Shown here one piece after another: positions 1 through 9,405 of a stretch of DNA of 64,000 bases. The position numbers and the translations under genes are program-made. The notes beneath the pieces are model-generated. The model was not told where the DNA came from. It saw nothing but the letters and a program-made list of their open reading frames with translations, and did not search any database. Source of the DNA: Gammaproteobacteria bacterium (GTDB lineage Bacteria > Pseudomonadota > Gammaproteobacteria > Eutrophobiales > Eutrophobiaceae); NCBI GenBank assembly GCA_022826885.1, contig JAJDUB010000075.1, positions 1 through 64,000 on the forward strand. The letters are read 5' to 3'. Position 1 is the first letter of the stretch; each line of letters starts with the position of its first letter.

Positions 1-2011
1 GGTCATGGAAGGCAAGGCGGTGTTGTTCAAGAAATTCTCGGGCATCGACGTGTTCGACCTGGAAGTGAATGAGACCGACCCGGATAAACTGGTGGACATC
101 ATCGCCAGCCTCGAACCTACCTTCGGCGCCATCAACCTGGAAGACATCAAGGCCCCTGAGTGTTTTGTCGTCGAGCGGAAATTACAGGAACGGCTGAGCA
201 TACCGGTTATCCACGACGACCAGCACGGCACGGCCATCATCGTCGCCGCCGCCATCACCAACGGATTACGGCTGGTAGGCAAGAAAATGGAGGAGATCAA
301 ACTGGTCACCTCGGGAGCCGGGGCCGCAGCCCTGGCCTGCCTGGACCTGCTGGTTGCCATGGGCCTGAAGAAAGACAATGTCATCGTCACCGATATTGCC
401 GGAGTGGTCTACCGCGGCCGCCGGAAAATGATGGATCCTTTCAAGGCCCGCTACACCCGGAAGACAAGGGCGAGAACACTGGCAGCGGCAATCAAAAATG
501 CGGACGTGTTCCTGGGGCTTTCCGTCGGGAACGTGCTGAAACCGTCCATGCTCAAAAGCATGGCAAACAAGCCCATCATCATGGCCCTGGCGAACCCGGT
601 CCCGGAAATCGCGCCCGAGGTGGCGAAGAAGGCCCGTCCCGACGCCATTATCGCGACCGGGCGGTCCGACCTTCCCAACCAGGTCAACAACGTAATATGT
701 TTCCCGTACCTGTTTCGCGGCGCGCTCGACGTGGGCGCGACCAGCATCAACGAGGAGATGAAGATCGCCTGCGTCAAGGCCATCGCCGACCTGGCCATGG
801 CGGAATCATCGGAAGTGGTAAGCCGGGCCTACGGTGGGCGCGACCTTACATTCGGACCCGACTACTTCATCCCCAAACCGTTCGACCCGCGGCTGATCGT
901 CCGCCTGGCGCCGGCCGTTGCCAGGGCCGCCATGGACAGCGGCGTGGCGACCCGGCCTATCGCCGATTTCAAGAGCTACCGCCAGCGGCTGATCCAGTTC
1001 GTGTTTCAGACCGGCACCATCATGAACCCGGTGTTCGACCAGGCCGCGCGGGACCCGAAACGGATTGCCTATGCCGAAGGGGAAGAGCGCCGCGTGCTTC
1101 AGGCCGTACAACAGGTAATAGATGAAGGCCTGGCGCGGCCGTTACTGGTCGGGCGCACGGAAGTGATCAACCGGCGCATCGGGGAACTGGGCCTGGCCAT
1201 GGTCAAGGACAGGGACTTCGAGGTGATCAACCCGGTCAAGGACCGGCGTTGCCTGGAACTGGCCGAGCTGTATCACGGCATCAAGGGAAGATCCGGCATC
1301 TCACCGGACGAGGCGCGCCGCATCGTGCGCACCCAGTCCACAGCGCTTGCCGCCCTGCTGCTGATGCACGAGGATGTGGATGCCATGCTGTGCGGCACCA
1401 TAGGGCCGTTCATCAACCACTTGACGCACGTGCGCGACATCGTAGGCAAACGCGAAGATGTCAGGGATTTATCTTCCGTGACGGTGCTGGTGCTTCCGGA
1501 GGGCACGTTTTTCCTCTGTGATTCCCATGTCTTGCCCGTCCCCGAAGTTGACGATATCGTGGCCATGACCCTGCTTGCCGCGGAAGCCGTCCAGCGTTTC
1601 GGCATCAAGCCGCGCATTGCCCTGGTCTCCCATTCCAACTTCGGCACCAGGAATAACGCATCTTCCGAAAAAATGCGCACGGCGGCAAAAATCCTGCAGC
1701 AGCGCGAACCGCAACTGGTGGTGGAAGGCGAGATGCATGCCGATGCCGCCATATCGGAAGTCATTCGCGCCAATGCGTTTCCCGACTCCAAGCTTCGCGG
1801 CCGCGCCAATACCCTGGTACTGCCCAACATAGACGCGGCCAACATCTCTTACAACCTGTTAAAGATGCTGGGCGGCGGTGTTACGGTAGGACCCTTGCTG
1901 GTGGGGGCTGCCCGTCCCGCCCACATCCTGACGAACGCCTCAACCGCGCACGGCATCGTCAATATGTCCGCCCTGGCCGTGGTAGAGGCGCAGAGCCGGG
2001 CACAGACGTAA
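1..2011 (+). CDS. maeB: NADP-dependent malic enzyme with phosphotransacetylase-like C-terminal domain (5' partial)
   Basis: Oxidatively decarboxylates malate to pyruvate in the cytosol; the C-terminal domain resembles phosphate acetyltransferase and in this family is regulatory rather than catalytic. The frame is open to the left edge, so the first in-window Met at base 5 is internal; 668 residues are visible against about 760 for full-length MaeB. Visible motifs are NLEDIKAPECF and DDQHGTA (malic enzyme active site and metal region), TSGAGAAALA (nucleotide-binding loop, about residue 100), and the PTA-like domain from about residue 325 to the end. The gene converges on the RDD gene with only 7 bases between the stops. 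Identification is firm; the N-terminus is not visible. Confidence 0.95.
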   Translation, partial: VMEGKAVLFKKFSGIDVFDLEVNETDPDKLVDIIASLEPTFGAINLEDIKAPECFVVERKLQERLSIPVIHDDQHGTAIIVAAAITNGLRLVGKKMEEIKLVTSGAGAAALACLDLLVAMGLKKDNVIVTDIAGVVYRGRRKMMDPFKARYTRKTRARTLAAAIKNADVFLGLSVGNVLKPSMLKSMANKPIIMALANPVPEIAPEVAKKARPDAIIATGRSDLPNQVNNVICFPYLFRGALDVGATSINEEMKIACVKAIADLAMAESSEVVSRAYGGRDLTFGPDYFIPKPFDPRLIVRLAPAVARAAMDSGVATRPIADFKSYRQRLIQFVFQTGTIMNPVFDQAARDPKRIAYAEGEERRVLQAVQQVIDEGLARPLLVGRTEVINRRIGELGLAMVKDRDFEVINPVKDRRCLELAELYHGIKGRSGISPDEARRIVRTQSTALAALLLMHEDVDAMLCGTIGPFINHLTHVRDIVGKREDVRDLSSVTVLVLPEGTFFLCDSHVLPVPEVDDIVAMTLLAAEAVQRFGIKPRIALVSHSNFGTRNNASSEKMRTAAKILQQREPQLVVEGEMHADAAISEVIRANAFPDSKLRGRANTLVLPNIDAANISYNLLKMLGGGVTVGPLLVGAARPAHILTNASTAHGIVNMSALAVVEAQSRAQT

Positions 2012-2018
2012 GGTAAAT

Positions 2019-2483
2019 CTATCCCCTTTCCCGGCGGGAGAATACGACGATTTCAGGCTTTTTCCGGACCACCACCGTCCCCGACAGCTTGTCATGCCAG
2101 CCCTGTTTCCTCTTGTCGAACGCTATCCAGATAAAACCCAGCCCGAGCGGCAATATGGATAACAGGTAACCGACATACCTGGCGATATACCGGGGAGTGG
2201 ACGGATGGTCTCCGGTGGCGGCATCAACCACCTTGGCGGATATCGCCATCTTGCCCGGGGTCGCTCCCTTGTAAACCCAGAACAGGATTACGAATGCCGC
2301 CGGCAGCAGTGAGGAGACGAGAAAATCCAGCAAGAGATCTGTCGTTGCGATATAGGCAAACCCGAACATGACTGGAGACAAAGGTGCGGTAATCAGCGCA
2401 ATCAAAAAACCATCAATGAGAAATGCCCAGGCGCGTACCCAGAAACCGGCATACTCAAGGTCATTTCGTTCGTGTAATTCCAT
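2019..2483 (-). CDS. RDD family membrane protein
   Basis: Small integral membrane protein of unknown specific function. The N-terminal part shows YAGFWVRAWAFLIDGF, the arginine/aspartate signature that names the family, followed by three or four hydrophobic segments. GATPGKMAISAKVVD and the final KRKQGWHDKLSGTVVV are typical of RDD proteins. The start at 2483 is preferred because AAGAGA lies just upstream; an in-frame ATG at 2501 would add six residues but has no ribosome-binding site. It is convergent with the malic enzyme gene and divergent from hyuA. Some RDD proteins have been linked to Na+/Li+ exchange; nothing here tests that. Confidence 0.85.
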   Translation of the reverse strand: MELHERNDLEYAGFWVRAWAFLIDGFLIALITAPLSPVMFGFAYIATTDLLLDFLVSSLLPAAFVILFWVYKGATPGKMAISAKVVDAATGDHPSTPRYIARYVGYLLSILPLGLGFIWIAFDKRKQGWHDKLSGTVVVRKKPEIVVFSRRERG

Positions 2484-2544
2484 GTTTTTTCTCTTAACCA
2501 TTTTAGCTTAAATCTGTCTCTTTTTTCCGTACAATGAATGAATC

Positions 2545-4617
2545 ATGAGTTCCATCGGAATTGATATCGGCGGCACCTTTACCGACGTCGTCGTCATGGG
2601 TGATGACGGTTCGGTCAGCACGACCAAGTCGCCCTCGACTCCGGGGCGGTTGCTGGAGGGCCTGCTGGCGGCTCTTACGGCTGCGGCGGAGAAAGAACAG
2701 ACCGACCTTGCGGCGCTGCTGGGCCGCATCGACCGTATCGCCCATGGCACTACCGTCGCGACCAACGCCTTCATCGAACGGCGCGGCGCCAGGGTGGCCT
2801 TGTTGACTACGCGCGGGTTCGAGGACACCATGATCATGCAACGGATGATGGGTATGACCGCCGGTCTCAGTCCCTCCGAGTTGACCGATTACTCAAACAG
2901 GCGCGTCCCCGAGCCGATTGTTCCCCGTTCGTTGATCTTCGGCATCCGCGAGCGCATCGATTACCGCGGAGACGTGATCGCGCCACTGGTCGAACAGGAC
3001 GTGCACGACGCAATCAGCAGGATTAAGGAGGCCGGGATTGAGGCAATTGCCGTATCCTATCTCTGGTCTTTCAAGAACAGCGCCCACGAAAAGAAAACCA
3101 GGGAAATCCTTGCCGGGGAACTGCCGAACGTGTATCTGTCGGTTTCCCATGAACTTGCGCCGCGCCTGGGTGAATATGAACGCACGGCAACCACCGTCAT
3201 CAACGCCTGTCTGGGCCCGCTGGTGCGGGAATATACCGGTCAGCTTAACCGGCGCCTGCGTAACAACCGCCTGTTTTTGCTGGATTCCAGCGGCGGCGTT
3301 ATGACTGCTGATGAGGCAGGCCGCGCGCCGGTACGCCTGTTACTCTCCGGCCCCTCCGGCGGCGTCACTGCAGCGAAGTACATGGGCCGGTTATGCGGCC
3401 ACGAAAATATCATCTCATTCGACATGGGCGGCACTTCAACGGATGTAGCGGTCATTGCAGCAGGCCAGGCGGGACAACGCAGGGAAACCGTAGCCGGCAA
3501 GTATCACCTGTTGCTTCCCATGCTGGACGTGCGGGCCATCGGCGCCGGCGGCGGTTCCATCGCGGGCGTCGAGCAGGGCGGATACATCTACGTAGGACCT
3601 GAGAGCGCCGGGGCCGAACCGGGTCCCGCCTGTTACGGGCTCGGCGGGGAACGCCCGACCGTGACCGATGCCGACGTGGTTCTCGGTATCATCGACCCTG
3701 CCGGGTTCCTGGGCGGGAAACTGGCCCTGGATCGGGAAAAAGCGCAGGAGGCGATTAAGGTTCATGTGGCCGACCCGCTCAGACTGTCCATCGAGGAGGC
3801 GGCCGCCGGCATCAAACGGATCGTGGACGCGCGCATGGCGGACCTGCTGAGGACCGCCACCATCGAGCAGGGCCACGATGCCCGCGAGTTCGTACTGTAC
3901 GCCTTCGGCGGCGCAGGACCGACCCATGCGCCTGCTTTTGCCCTGGACGTGGTGGAGGAAGTACTGATCCCCGCCAGCCAGTCCGTTTTTTGCGCTTTCG
4001 GCGCAGTCGCCTCCGATATCACGTTGAGCGCGGGACGGGCGGAACCGAAACGTTACGGCAGGGACGGGAAAGGCGCAGTCGAACTTGCAGACATGGAAGA
4101 TATCTTCAGTAGGCTTGAGGAACAGGCCGATGAATCCCTTGAACAGCAGAGTGTGCCGTCGGAACAACGCCGGTTCCGGCGTGTGGTGGAGGTGCGTTTC
4201 ATCCGCCAGACCAAATCCCTGTCCGTACCATTTCCGGGATCGATCGAGGGTCTGGTAAAGAACTTCCTGGATGCCTATACAAAGCGCTATGGGGCCGAAG
4301 CCGTGCCCGAAAAAGCGGGCTTCGAGTTCGTCACCTACGTGGTTGAAGCAGTCGGCCGGCTGCCCCGGCCCGACTGTGCCCGCTATCCGTCAGCCGGGAC
4401 GGACCCGGGTCATGCGCTGAAATGCAGCCGTCAGGTTTATGATATGGTTGAACAGGGATTCGTTGATACGCCCATCTACCGGGGAGAGGCATTACAAAAC
4501 GGCAACCGCATTATCGGGCCTGCGATTATCGAATATGAGACTACGACCGTTGCCGTTCATTCAGGGCAGATCGGCACAATCGATGAGTTCCTGGGCATAT
4601 CCATCAGGAGAATGTAA
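2545..4617 (+). CDS. hyuA: Hydantoinase/oxoprolinase A-type subunit (acetone carboxylase beta-like)
   Basis: ATP-binding subunit of the N-methylhydantoinase / 5-oxoprolinase / acetone-acetophenone carboxylase superfamily. The N-terminus carries GIDIGGTFTDVVV, a phosphate-binding loop of the actin-like ATPase fold; further loops are SGPSGGV (about residue 269) and FDMGGTSTDVAV (about residue 292). The 690-residue length fits the family. Its TAA overlaps the ATG of the HyuB-type gene by one base, so the two subunits are translationally coupled. Family members either hydrolyse cyclic amides or carboxylate ketones with ATP; the fused gamma-like domain on the partner favours a carboxylase, but this is inference. 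No clear ribosome-binding site precedes the ATG; TACAAT at 2530-2535 could be a -10 box giving a very short leader. Confidence 0.92.
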   Translation: MSSIGIDIGGTFTDVVVMGDDGSVSTTKSPSTPGRLLEGLLAALTAAAEKEQTDLAALLGRIDRIAHGTTVATNAFIERRGARVALLTTRGFEDTMIMQRMMGMTAGLSPSELTDYSNRRVPEPIVPRSLIFGIRERIDYRGDVIAPLVEQDVHDAISRIKEAGIEAIAVSYLWSFKNSAHEKKTREILAGELPNVYLSVSHELAPRLGEYERTATTVINACLGPLVREYTGQLNRRLRNNRLFLLDSSGGVMTADEAGRAPVRLLLSGPSGGVTAAKYMGRLCGHENIISFDMGGTSTDVAVIAAGQAGQRRETVAGKYHLLLPMLDVRAIGAGGGSIAGVEQGGYIYVGPESAGAEPGPACYGLGGERPTVTDADVVLGIIDPAGFLGGKLALDREKAQEAIKVHVADPLRLSIEEAAAGIKRIVDARMADLLRTATIEQGHDAREFVLYAFGGAGPTHAPAFALDVVEEVLIPASQSVFCAFGAVASDITLSAGRAEPKRYGRDGKGAVELADMEDIFSRLEEQADESLEQQSVPSEQRRFRRVVEVRFIRQTKSLSVPFPGSIEGLVKNFLDAYTKRYGAEAVPEKAGFEFVTYVVEAVGRLPRPDCARYPSAGTDPGHALKCSRQVYDMVEQGFVDTPIYRGEALQNGNRIIGPAIIEYETTTVAVHSGQIGTIDEFLGISIRRM

Positions 4618-6881
4618 TGACTGGTAAAGACGATTATGTACTGGGCCCGGCCGTTGCCGATTGGGATACATTGAAAAAACCGCTTTCCGTGGATCCCATC
4701 ACATTCGAGATCGTCCGCCACAAGCTGGCCGCGATCAACGAGGAGCAGGCCCTGGCCCTGAAAGCGGTATCGGTCTCGCCCATCGTCGCCGGCGCCGGTG
4801 ATTTCAATAATGCCCTGTTCACGGCTGACGGCAGGCTGGCTTCCATGGGCCCCCAAGTGGTGTTCCACTCCGGGGCCATGCCGATCATCCTCAGGCATGT
4901 CATGGAGGATTTTGCCGACGAGGAGTTTGCCGACGGGGACATGTATATCGTCAACGATCCCTACAAGGGCGCGGTACACCATCCCGACGTGAGCATCATG
5001 GCGCCGCTGTTCTTCGAAGGCCGCCTGGTCGCCTGGGCAGGCGTAACCGCACACCAGGTGGACATGGGCGGCATGGCTGTCGGTTCCGTTTCGGTACGGG
5101 CCACGGAAAAACAGCAGGAAGGGCTGATGATGCCACCCATGCGCATTATCGAAAAGGGCAAATTACGCAAGGACGTCTGGCGCATGATCATGAACATGAC
5201 CCGCCAGCCGCAGATGGTCGGCCTGGATCTCAGCGGTTTCATCGCCTCCAACGTGGTGGCCCGGGACCGGCTGACCGAACTCATGGAGCAGTACGGCGCG
5301 GACACCATTCTGACCGTGATGGAAGAGTTGATCCGCTATTCGGAAAGAAAAACCCGGGAACACCTGCAGGCATTACCCGATGGCGAGGTGAGGACCTGCG
5401 GCTACCTCGATCACGACGGCAGGGAGAACAAGGTTTACCGCACCGATGTCAGGATCGTCAAGGATGCCGACAGGTTGACCATAGACATGTCCGACTCTTC
5501 GCCGCAGGCAGACGGGTATATCAACTGCACCGAGGGCTGTCTGGTCGGCGCCGTGTTCGGCGGCGTCGCGCCCCTGCTGGGTTCGGGCATCCCCTGGAAC
5601 CATGGGATCCTGAACAGCATCGAGGTGATCGCGCCCAGGGGACGGATCTGCAACGCCGTCGCGCCGGCTGCCACCGGCGCCGCCACTATCGGCCAGGGCT
5701 GGGTGATCACGCTGACTACCGCCCATGCCATATCGAAATTGCTGGCGCTGTCCGAAGACAGCCGCAAACATTCCCAGGGCGTGACCCACGGGACCATGGC
5801 GGCGCTGTTTACCGGCGACACCAACCAGCACGGTGAACCATTCGGCAACCAGTTGATCGACGCGCAGATCGGCGGCGGCGGCGCCAACCCGTTCGACGAC
5901 GGCCTGGACCAGACCGGCTGCTTCGTGTCGCCCAGGCCCCATATCCCGAACATCGAATACAACGAGATCCACAGCCCCATGCTGTTCCTGTACCGTTCCT
6001 TCTTCCCGGACACGGGCGGGGACGGCGAACAGCGCGGCGGGCGCGCGGCCGGGACTGCCTGGACGCCTCACGGCGTGGAACGCCTGCGTTGTTCCCTCAC
6101 CTCCCACGGCGTCGAAGTGCCTATTTCCTACGGCCAGTTCGGCGGTTTCCCGGGAGTGTGCAGCAGTGCCATGATCATCCATGAATCGGACGTAAAGGAT
6201 AAGTTTGCTCAAGGCGAACTGCCGCTGGAGTTGGAAGATGTCCGTGCACCCATAGACCTTGATGAACTGGGTGGCCGGGCACAGGTGCTTGAAGCCAAGC
6301 AGGACGAATTACCGCTGTTCCCCGGCGATATCGTGCAATACACCTGGCAGGGCGGCGGCGGGTACGGCGACCCGCTGCGGCGTGCGCCGGATGCGGTGGC
6401 AGCCGACGTGGCGGCCGGGCACGTATCGGCGCGGCGGGCGCTGGACATTTACGGCGTAGTCCCCGGCGAATCCCCGGCAACAACAGAGCGGCGGCGCGAA
6501 CGCATGCGCCGGGAGCGCCTGGCGAACGCCTCCCCTCCCCCGCACGGAACCGCGAACGGTTATGAGACAGGCGCGGCGTTGTCCCGTTTCGGCGCCGGAC
6601 TGGTGCTGGCGCGCAACGAAGGGGAACAACTGCAATTCGAATGCGAGTGCGGCCACGTGTTCTGCGACGCTGCAGACAATTGGAAGGAACATGCCGCCCG
6701 GTACAGCCTGGAAGAAGACCAACTGCCGCCCGGGATACGACTGCATGAGACCATGGAACTGGTCGGTTATCTATGCCCCGCCTGCGGACGGCAACACTCC
6801 CTGGATGTGAAGGAGCGCGCCGCGGTGCCGTTGCACGACCTGAAGATCACCCGCTGGGTGTCTCCGGAAAAGCACTCGTGA
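4617..6881 (+). CDS. hyuB: Hydantoinase B-type subunit fused to acetone-carboxylase-gamma-like zinc domain
   Basis: Catalytic-side partner of the HyuA-type subunit. Residues from about 20 to 590 form the HyuB/acetone-carboxylase-alpha domain (DPITFEIVRHKL, IVNDPYKGAVHHPD, TYTWQGGGGYGDPLRR-like region near its end). At 754 residues it is longer than a simple HyuB. The extra C-terminus has paired cysteines, CECGHVFC (Cys676, 678, 683) and CPACGRQ (Cys720, 723), resembling the small zinc-binding gamma subunit of acetone/acetophenone carboxylases. The fusion suggests an ATP-dependent ketone or aromatic-ketone carboxylase rather than a plain hydantoinase. The substrate is not deducible. An MFS carrier follows 58 bases downstream on the same strand. 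Confidence 0.88.
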   Translation: MTGKDDYVLGPAVADWDTLKKPLSVDPITFEIVRHKLAAINEEQALALKAVSVSPIVAGAGDFNNALFTADGRLASMGPQVVFHSGAMPIILRHVMEDFADEEFADGDMYIVNDPYKGAVHHPDVSIMAPLFFEGRLVAWAGVTAHQVDMGGMAVGSVSVRATEKQQEGLMMPPMRIIEKGKLRKDVWRMIMNMTRQPQMVGLDLSGFIASNVVARDRLTELMEQYGADTILTVMEELIRYSERKTREHLQALPDGEVRTCGYLDHDGRENKVYRTDVRIVKDADRLTIDMSDSSPQADGYINCTEGCLVGAVFGGVAPLLGSGIPWNHGILNSIEVIAPRGRICNAVAPAATGAATIGQGWVITLTTAHAISKLLALSEDSRKHSQGVTHGTMAALFTGDTNQHGEPFGNQLIDAQIGGGGANPFDDGLDQTGCFVSPRPHIPNIEYNEIHSPMLFLYRSFFPDTGGDGEQRGGRAAGTAWTPHGVERLRCSLTSHGVEVPISYGQFGGFPGVCSSAMIIHESDVKDKFAQGELPLELEDVRAPIDLDELGGRAQVLEAKQDELPLFPGDIVQYTWQGGGGYGDPLRRAPDAVAADVAAGHVSARRALDIYGVVPGESPATTERRRERMRRERLANASPPPHGTANGYETGAALSRFGAGLVLARNEGEQLQFECECGHVFCDAADNWKEHAARYSLEEDQLPPGIRLHETMELVGYLCPACGRQHSLDVKERAAVPLHDLKITRWVSPEKHS

Positions 6882-6893
6882 CATACCGCCCAT

Positions 6894-6919
6894 CGTCATT
6901 CCTGCGAATGCAGGAATCC
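6894..6919. repeat. CGTCATTCC-type dispersed hairpin
   Basis: Short palindromic element between hyuB and the MFS gene. Its core is an 8-bp perfect stem, ATTCCTGC, loop GAAT, GCAGGAAT (6898-6917). A related element with the same outer sequence lies at 20754-20780. Such CGTCATTCC...GGAATCC elements are common intergenic repeats in proteobacteria. Confidence 0.7.
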
Positions 6920-6939
6920 GGTAGACAATAACTCCTTAT

Positions 6940-8214
6940 ATGCAATCTCAACCGGAATTCAAATTCTTCTTCGGCTCCACCATCGCGCTGGCCTGCTTCG
7001 TGGGCATGATCGGCAATACGGGAGTGATCCTGTTTGCCGGAACGGGGGTGCTGATCAAGCCCCTGACCCAGGAGTTCGGCTGGAGCCGCGGCGACGTCTC
7101 CCTGGCCCTGACCCTGCTCACCGTCGGTATTGCCCTGGGGGTGCTGTTGAGCGGCAGGTTGATAGACCGGTATGGCGCCAGGCGGGTGGTATGTACGTCC
7201 ATCGCCTTATCCTTGCTGGTGATACTGACAGGACCATTGTACGTCGTCACCCTGCCCCTGTTTTACACCATGATGCTTCTTGCCGCAGTGGTCGGCGCGC
7301 CGACCAATACAATCGGTTATGCGCGCGTGATTTCCGACTGGTTCGATAAACGCCGGGGACTGTTCATCGGTATCAACTCGGCCGGGATCGGTCTGGGATT
7401 TACCCTCGCGCCCCTGGTATGCAACTGGGCCGTGGGCATCGGAGGGTGGCGCGCGGGGTATGTCAGCCTGGGCCTGTTCCTGCTGGTTATCGTATTCCCC
7501 ACGGTGTATTTTTTCCTGATTGATAAGCCCGAAGACGTGGGTATGTTGCCGGATGGCGCAACGAAGAACGCTTCGGGCCACCAGGAGGCTTCCGATACGA
7601 GCGGCCACCTGTCCCTGGGCGAGGCGCTGAGGACCCGCGTGTTCTGGCTCATGATCATTATCGTGGCCTGTATCGCCTTTTCCCTGAACGGCATCTTCAG
7701 CCAGTTGGCCGCCCTGCTCACCGACCGGGGCATCGGCATGGACACGGCCGCCATGGTGGTATCCACCATGGGTATCAGCATGGCCGTCGCCCGCGTCGCC
7801 GTCGGTTACATCATCGACAAACTGTTCGCGCCCATGGTGGCAGTCGCGGTTTTCCTCATGGTACTGGTCGGCATCGGCTTGCTGATCTACGGGCAGCACC
7901 TGAGCTTATACATTATTGCCGCCATCCTGATGGGAATCGGCATCGGAACGGAGAGCGACCTCATGGTGTTCCTGACCAGCCGCTATTTCGGCTTGCGCCA
8001 CTTCGGGACGATCTTTTCCTGGGTCTTTATCGCCCACATGACCGGCACCAGCCTGGGGCCTTATATCATGGGCAGATCCTTTGACATCCACGGCAACTAT
8101 ATCCCCATACTCCAGGTGTGCCTGGCCCTGCTGGCATTGGCAACCATCCTGTTTGCTTTTCTGGGGAGGTACGACCGGTACACTGGAAAATTGGGGTCAG
8201 AGCAAAAATTCTGA
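6940..8214 (+). CDS. MFS transporter
   Basis: Twelve-helix major facilitator carrier of 424 residues in the inner membrane. The loop between helices 2 and 3 has the family signature GRLIDRYGARRV, and a central hydrophilic loop (about residues 200-225) separates the two six-helix halves. It lies directly downstream of the HyuA/HyuB-type genes, so it is a likely importer of their substrate or exporter of their product. Resemblance to monocarboxylate-type MFS carriers is only general. The last residues and the TGA are encoded by a dispersed repeat (8193-8235), so the original C-terminus may have been altered. Confidence 0.88.
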   Translation: MQSQPEFKFFFGSTIALACFVGMIGNTGVILFAGTGVLIKPLTQEFGWSRGDVSLALTLLTVGIALGVLLSGRLIDRYGARRVVCTSIALSLLVILTGPLYVVTLPLFYTMMLLAAVVGAPTNTIGYARVISDWFDKRRGLFIGINSAGIGLGFTLAPLVCNWAVGIGGWRAGYVSLGLFLLVIVFPTVYFFLIDKPEDVGMLPDGATKNASGHQEASDTSGHLSLGEALRTRVFWLMIIIVACIAFSLNGIFSQLAALLTDRGIGMDTAAMVVSTMGISMAVARVAVGYIIDKLFAPMVAVAVFLMVLVGIGLLIYGQHLSLYIIAAILMGIGIGTESDLMVFLTSRYFGLRHFGTIFSWVFIAHMTGTSLGPYIMGRSFDIHGNYIPILQVCLALLALATILFAFLGRYDRYTGKLGSEQKF

Positions 8215-8235
8215 CGAATTTCTTGCTCTGACCCC
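8193..8235. repeat. GGGGTCAGAG family palindrome (copy 1)
   Basis: Imperfect inverted repeat with arms GGGGTCAGAGCAA and TTGCTCTGACCCC around an A/T-rich middle. It supplies the last codons and stop of the MFS gene and sits between that gene and the convergent flavin oxidoreductase gene, where it could end transcription from both sides. A further TACTCTGACCC half-copy follows at 8237-8247. Confidence 0.85.
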
Positions 8236-8252
8236 TTACTCTGACCCAAGTA

Positions 8253-9353
8253 TCAGGTTCTCTCCCGCAAACCTTTCTCTTCCAACCTCGGCAGCACCTC
8301 GTCACGGAAATAAGGGAACTCACCGGCGAAATCCACGAATGACAGGGTGGCGCCGGCGCAACCAATTCCGTGTAGTTTCTCCAGTTCTTGCACCACCTTG
8401 TCCGGGGTGCCGACCAGGGGCATGCCGCCGTGGCCGCCGGCCATCCGCTCGCGTAACATCTTGATCACATCCTTGGGAAAGGATTCCGCGTTGGCGAACA
8501 TCAGTTCGATGACGCGGTCCACCGCGCTCCAATCGGCATTGTCTCGGGCGTACCAGTCATGGAATTCGTCCGCCTCTTTTTGCGTGGGCCGGCAGACAAC
8601 GTAGGTAAGGGCGAAAACGCCGACTTCGCGGCCCAGCGCCCCGGCCTGTTGTTTCAGGTCGTGGATGTCTTTCCTTGATTTTTCGTGCTCGATTACCGGC
8701 GTAAACAGGTAGTTCGCATTCCGTGTTGCAAACGCCTTGCCTTCCTTGGAGCCGCCGGCATTGAACACGGGAATGGCGCCGTTGACCGGTTTGGGGAAAC
8801 TGTGTACTCCCTTGAGTTGGTAGAACTCACCATCCCAGTCAAAATCTCCATCGGTCTCCGACCAGCATTTTTTTACGATGTTGTACCACTCCTGTCCCAG
8901 TCGGTAGCGCGTCTCGTGGTCATCGGGAAGATGAAACCCCAGGGCTTCGTACTCCGGTTTGTTCCAGCCGCAGACGATGTTGACACCGGCCCGACCGTGG
9001 CCGATCTGGTCCAGCGTAGCCAGTTGCTTCGCCGCGATGATGGGGTTGTGAAACCCGGTATGAGTCGTGGCGAAGATCGTGATGTTCTTCGTCAGCGCCA
9101 GCAGGCCCGCGGCCCAGGTCAGGGTTTCCAGTACGTTGTGCTGAAAATTGGTGGCGCCGCCATAACCGATCCAGCGGGCGATGGGCAACTGGAATTCCAG
9201 GCCGGCATCGTCGCTGAGTTGCGCCTGTTTCAGGTTGTTGTCCCAGGAACTGTCCCAACGTTCCTCTATCTTTGTCATAGCCTGTCCGCTGGAGCAGTTC
9301 GCGGAAAAGATCCCCAGTTTCAGCTTATTCTTGCTGTCAAGCAGGGCAGACAT
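8253..9353 (-). CDS. LLM class flavin-dependent oxidoreductase (RutA/SfnG-like)
   Basis: Bacterial luciferase-fold FMN-dependent monooxygenase, 366 residues, probably cytosolic. Recognisable family blocks are LKLGIFSAN near the N-terminus, TIFATTHTGFHNPI, DQIGHGRAGVNIVCGW and the C-terminal LSFVDFAGEFPYFRDEVLP. The block GVNIVCGWNKPEYEALG resembles pyrimidine monooxygenase RutA and dimethylsulfone monooxygenase SfnG, which act with a separate flavin reductase. No reductase gene is adjacent. It lies 52 bases after the end of liuD on the same strand, so it may be read through from the liu operon, but a functional link to leucine breakdown is not established. The substrate is unknown. Confidence 0.85.
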   Translation of the reverse strand: MSALLDSKNKLKLGIFSANCSSGQAMTKIEERWDSSWDNNLKQAQLSDDAGLEFQLPIARWIGYGGATNFQHNVLETLTWAAGLLALTKNITIFATTHTGFHNPIIAAKQLATLDQIGHGRAGVNIVCGWNKPEYEALGFHLPDDHETRYRLGQEWYNIVKKCWSETDGDFDWDGEFYQLKGVHSFPKPVNGAIPVFNAGGSKEGKAFATRNANYLFTPVIEHEKSRKDIHDLKQQAGALGREVGVFALTYVVCRPTQKEADEFHDWYARDNADWSAVDRVIELMFANAESFPKDVIKMLRERMAGGHGGMPLVGTPDKVVQELEKLHGIGCAGATLSFVDFAGEFPYFRDEVLPRLEEKGLRERT

Positions 9354-9405
9354 TGATTTATGTCGGCTGAACGATAACCATGAATTTAATCATAACAGAT
9401 CGTTT

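Noticed and set aside
8193-8235. Classical Rho-independent terminators at the GGGGTCAGAG repeats
   Set aside because: Stem-loops are possible, but there is no consistent T-run after the stem and several copies lie upstream of or between genes not ending there, so the repeat label is safer.
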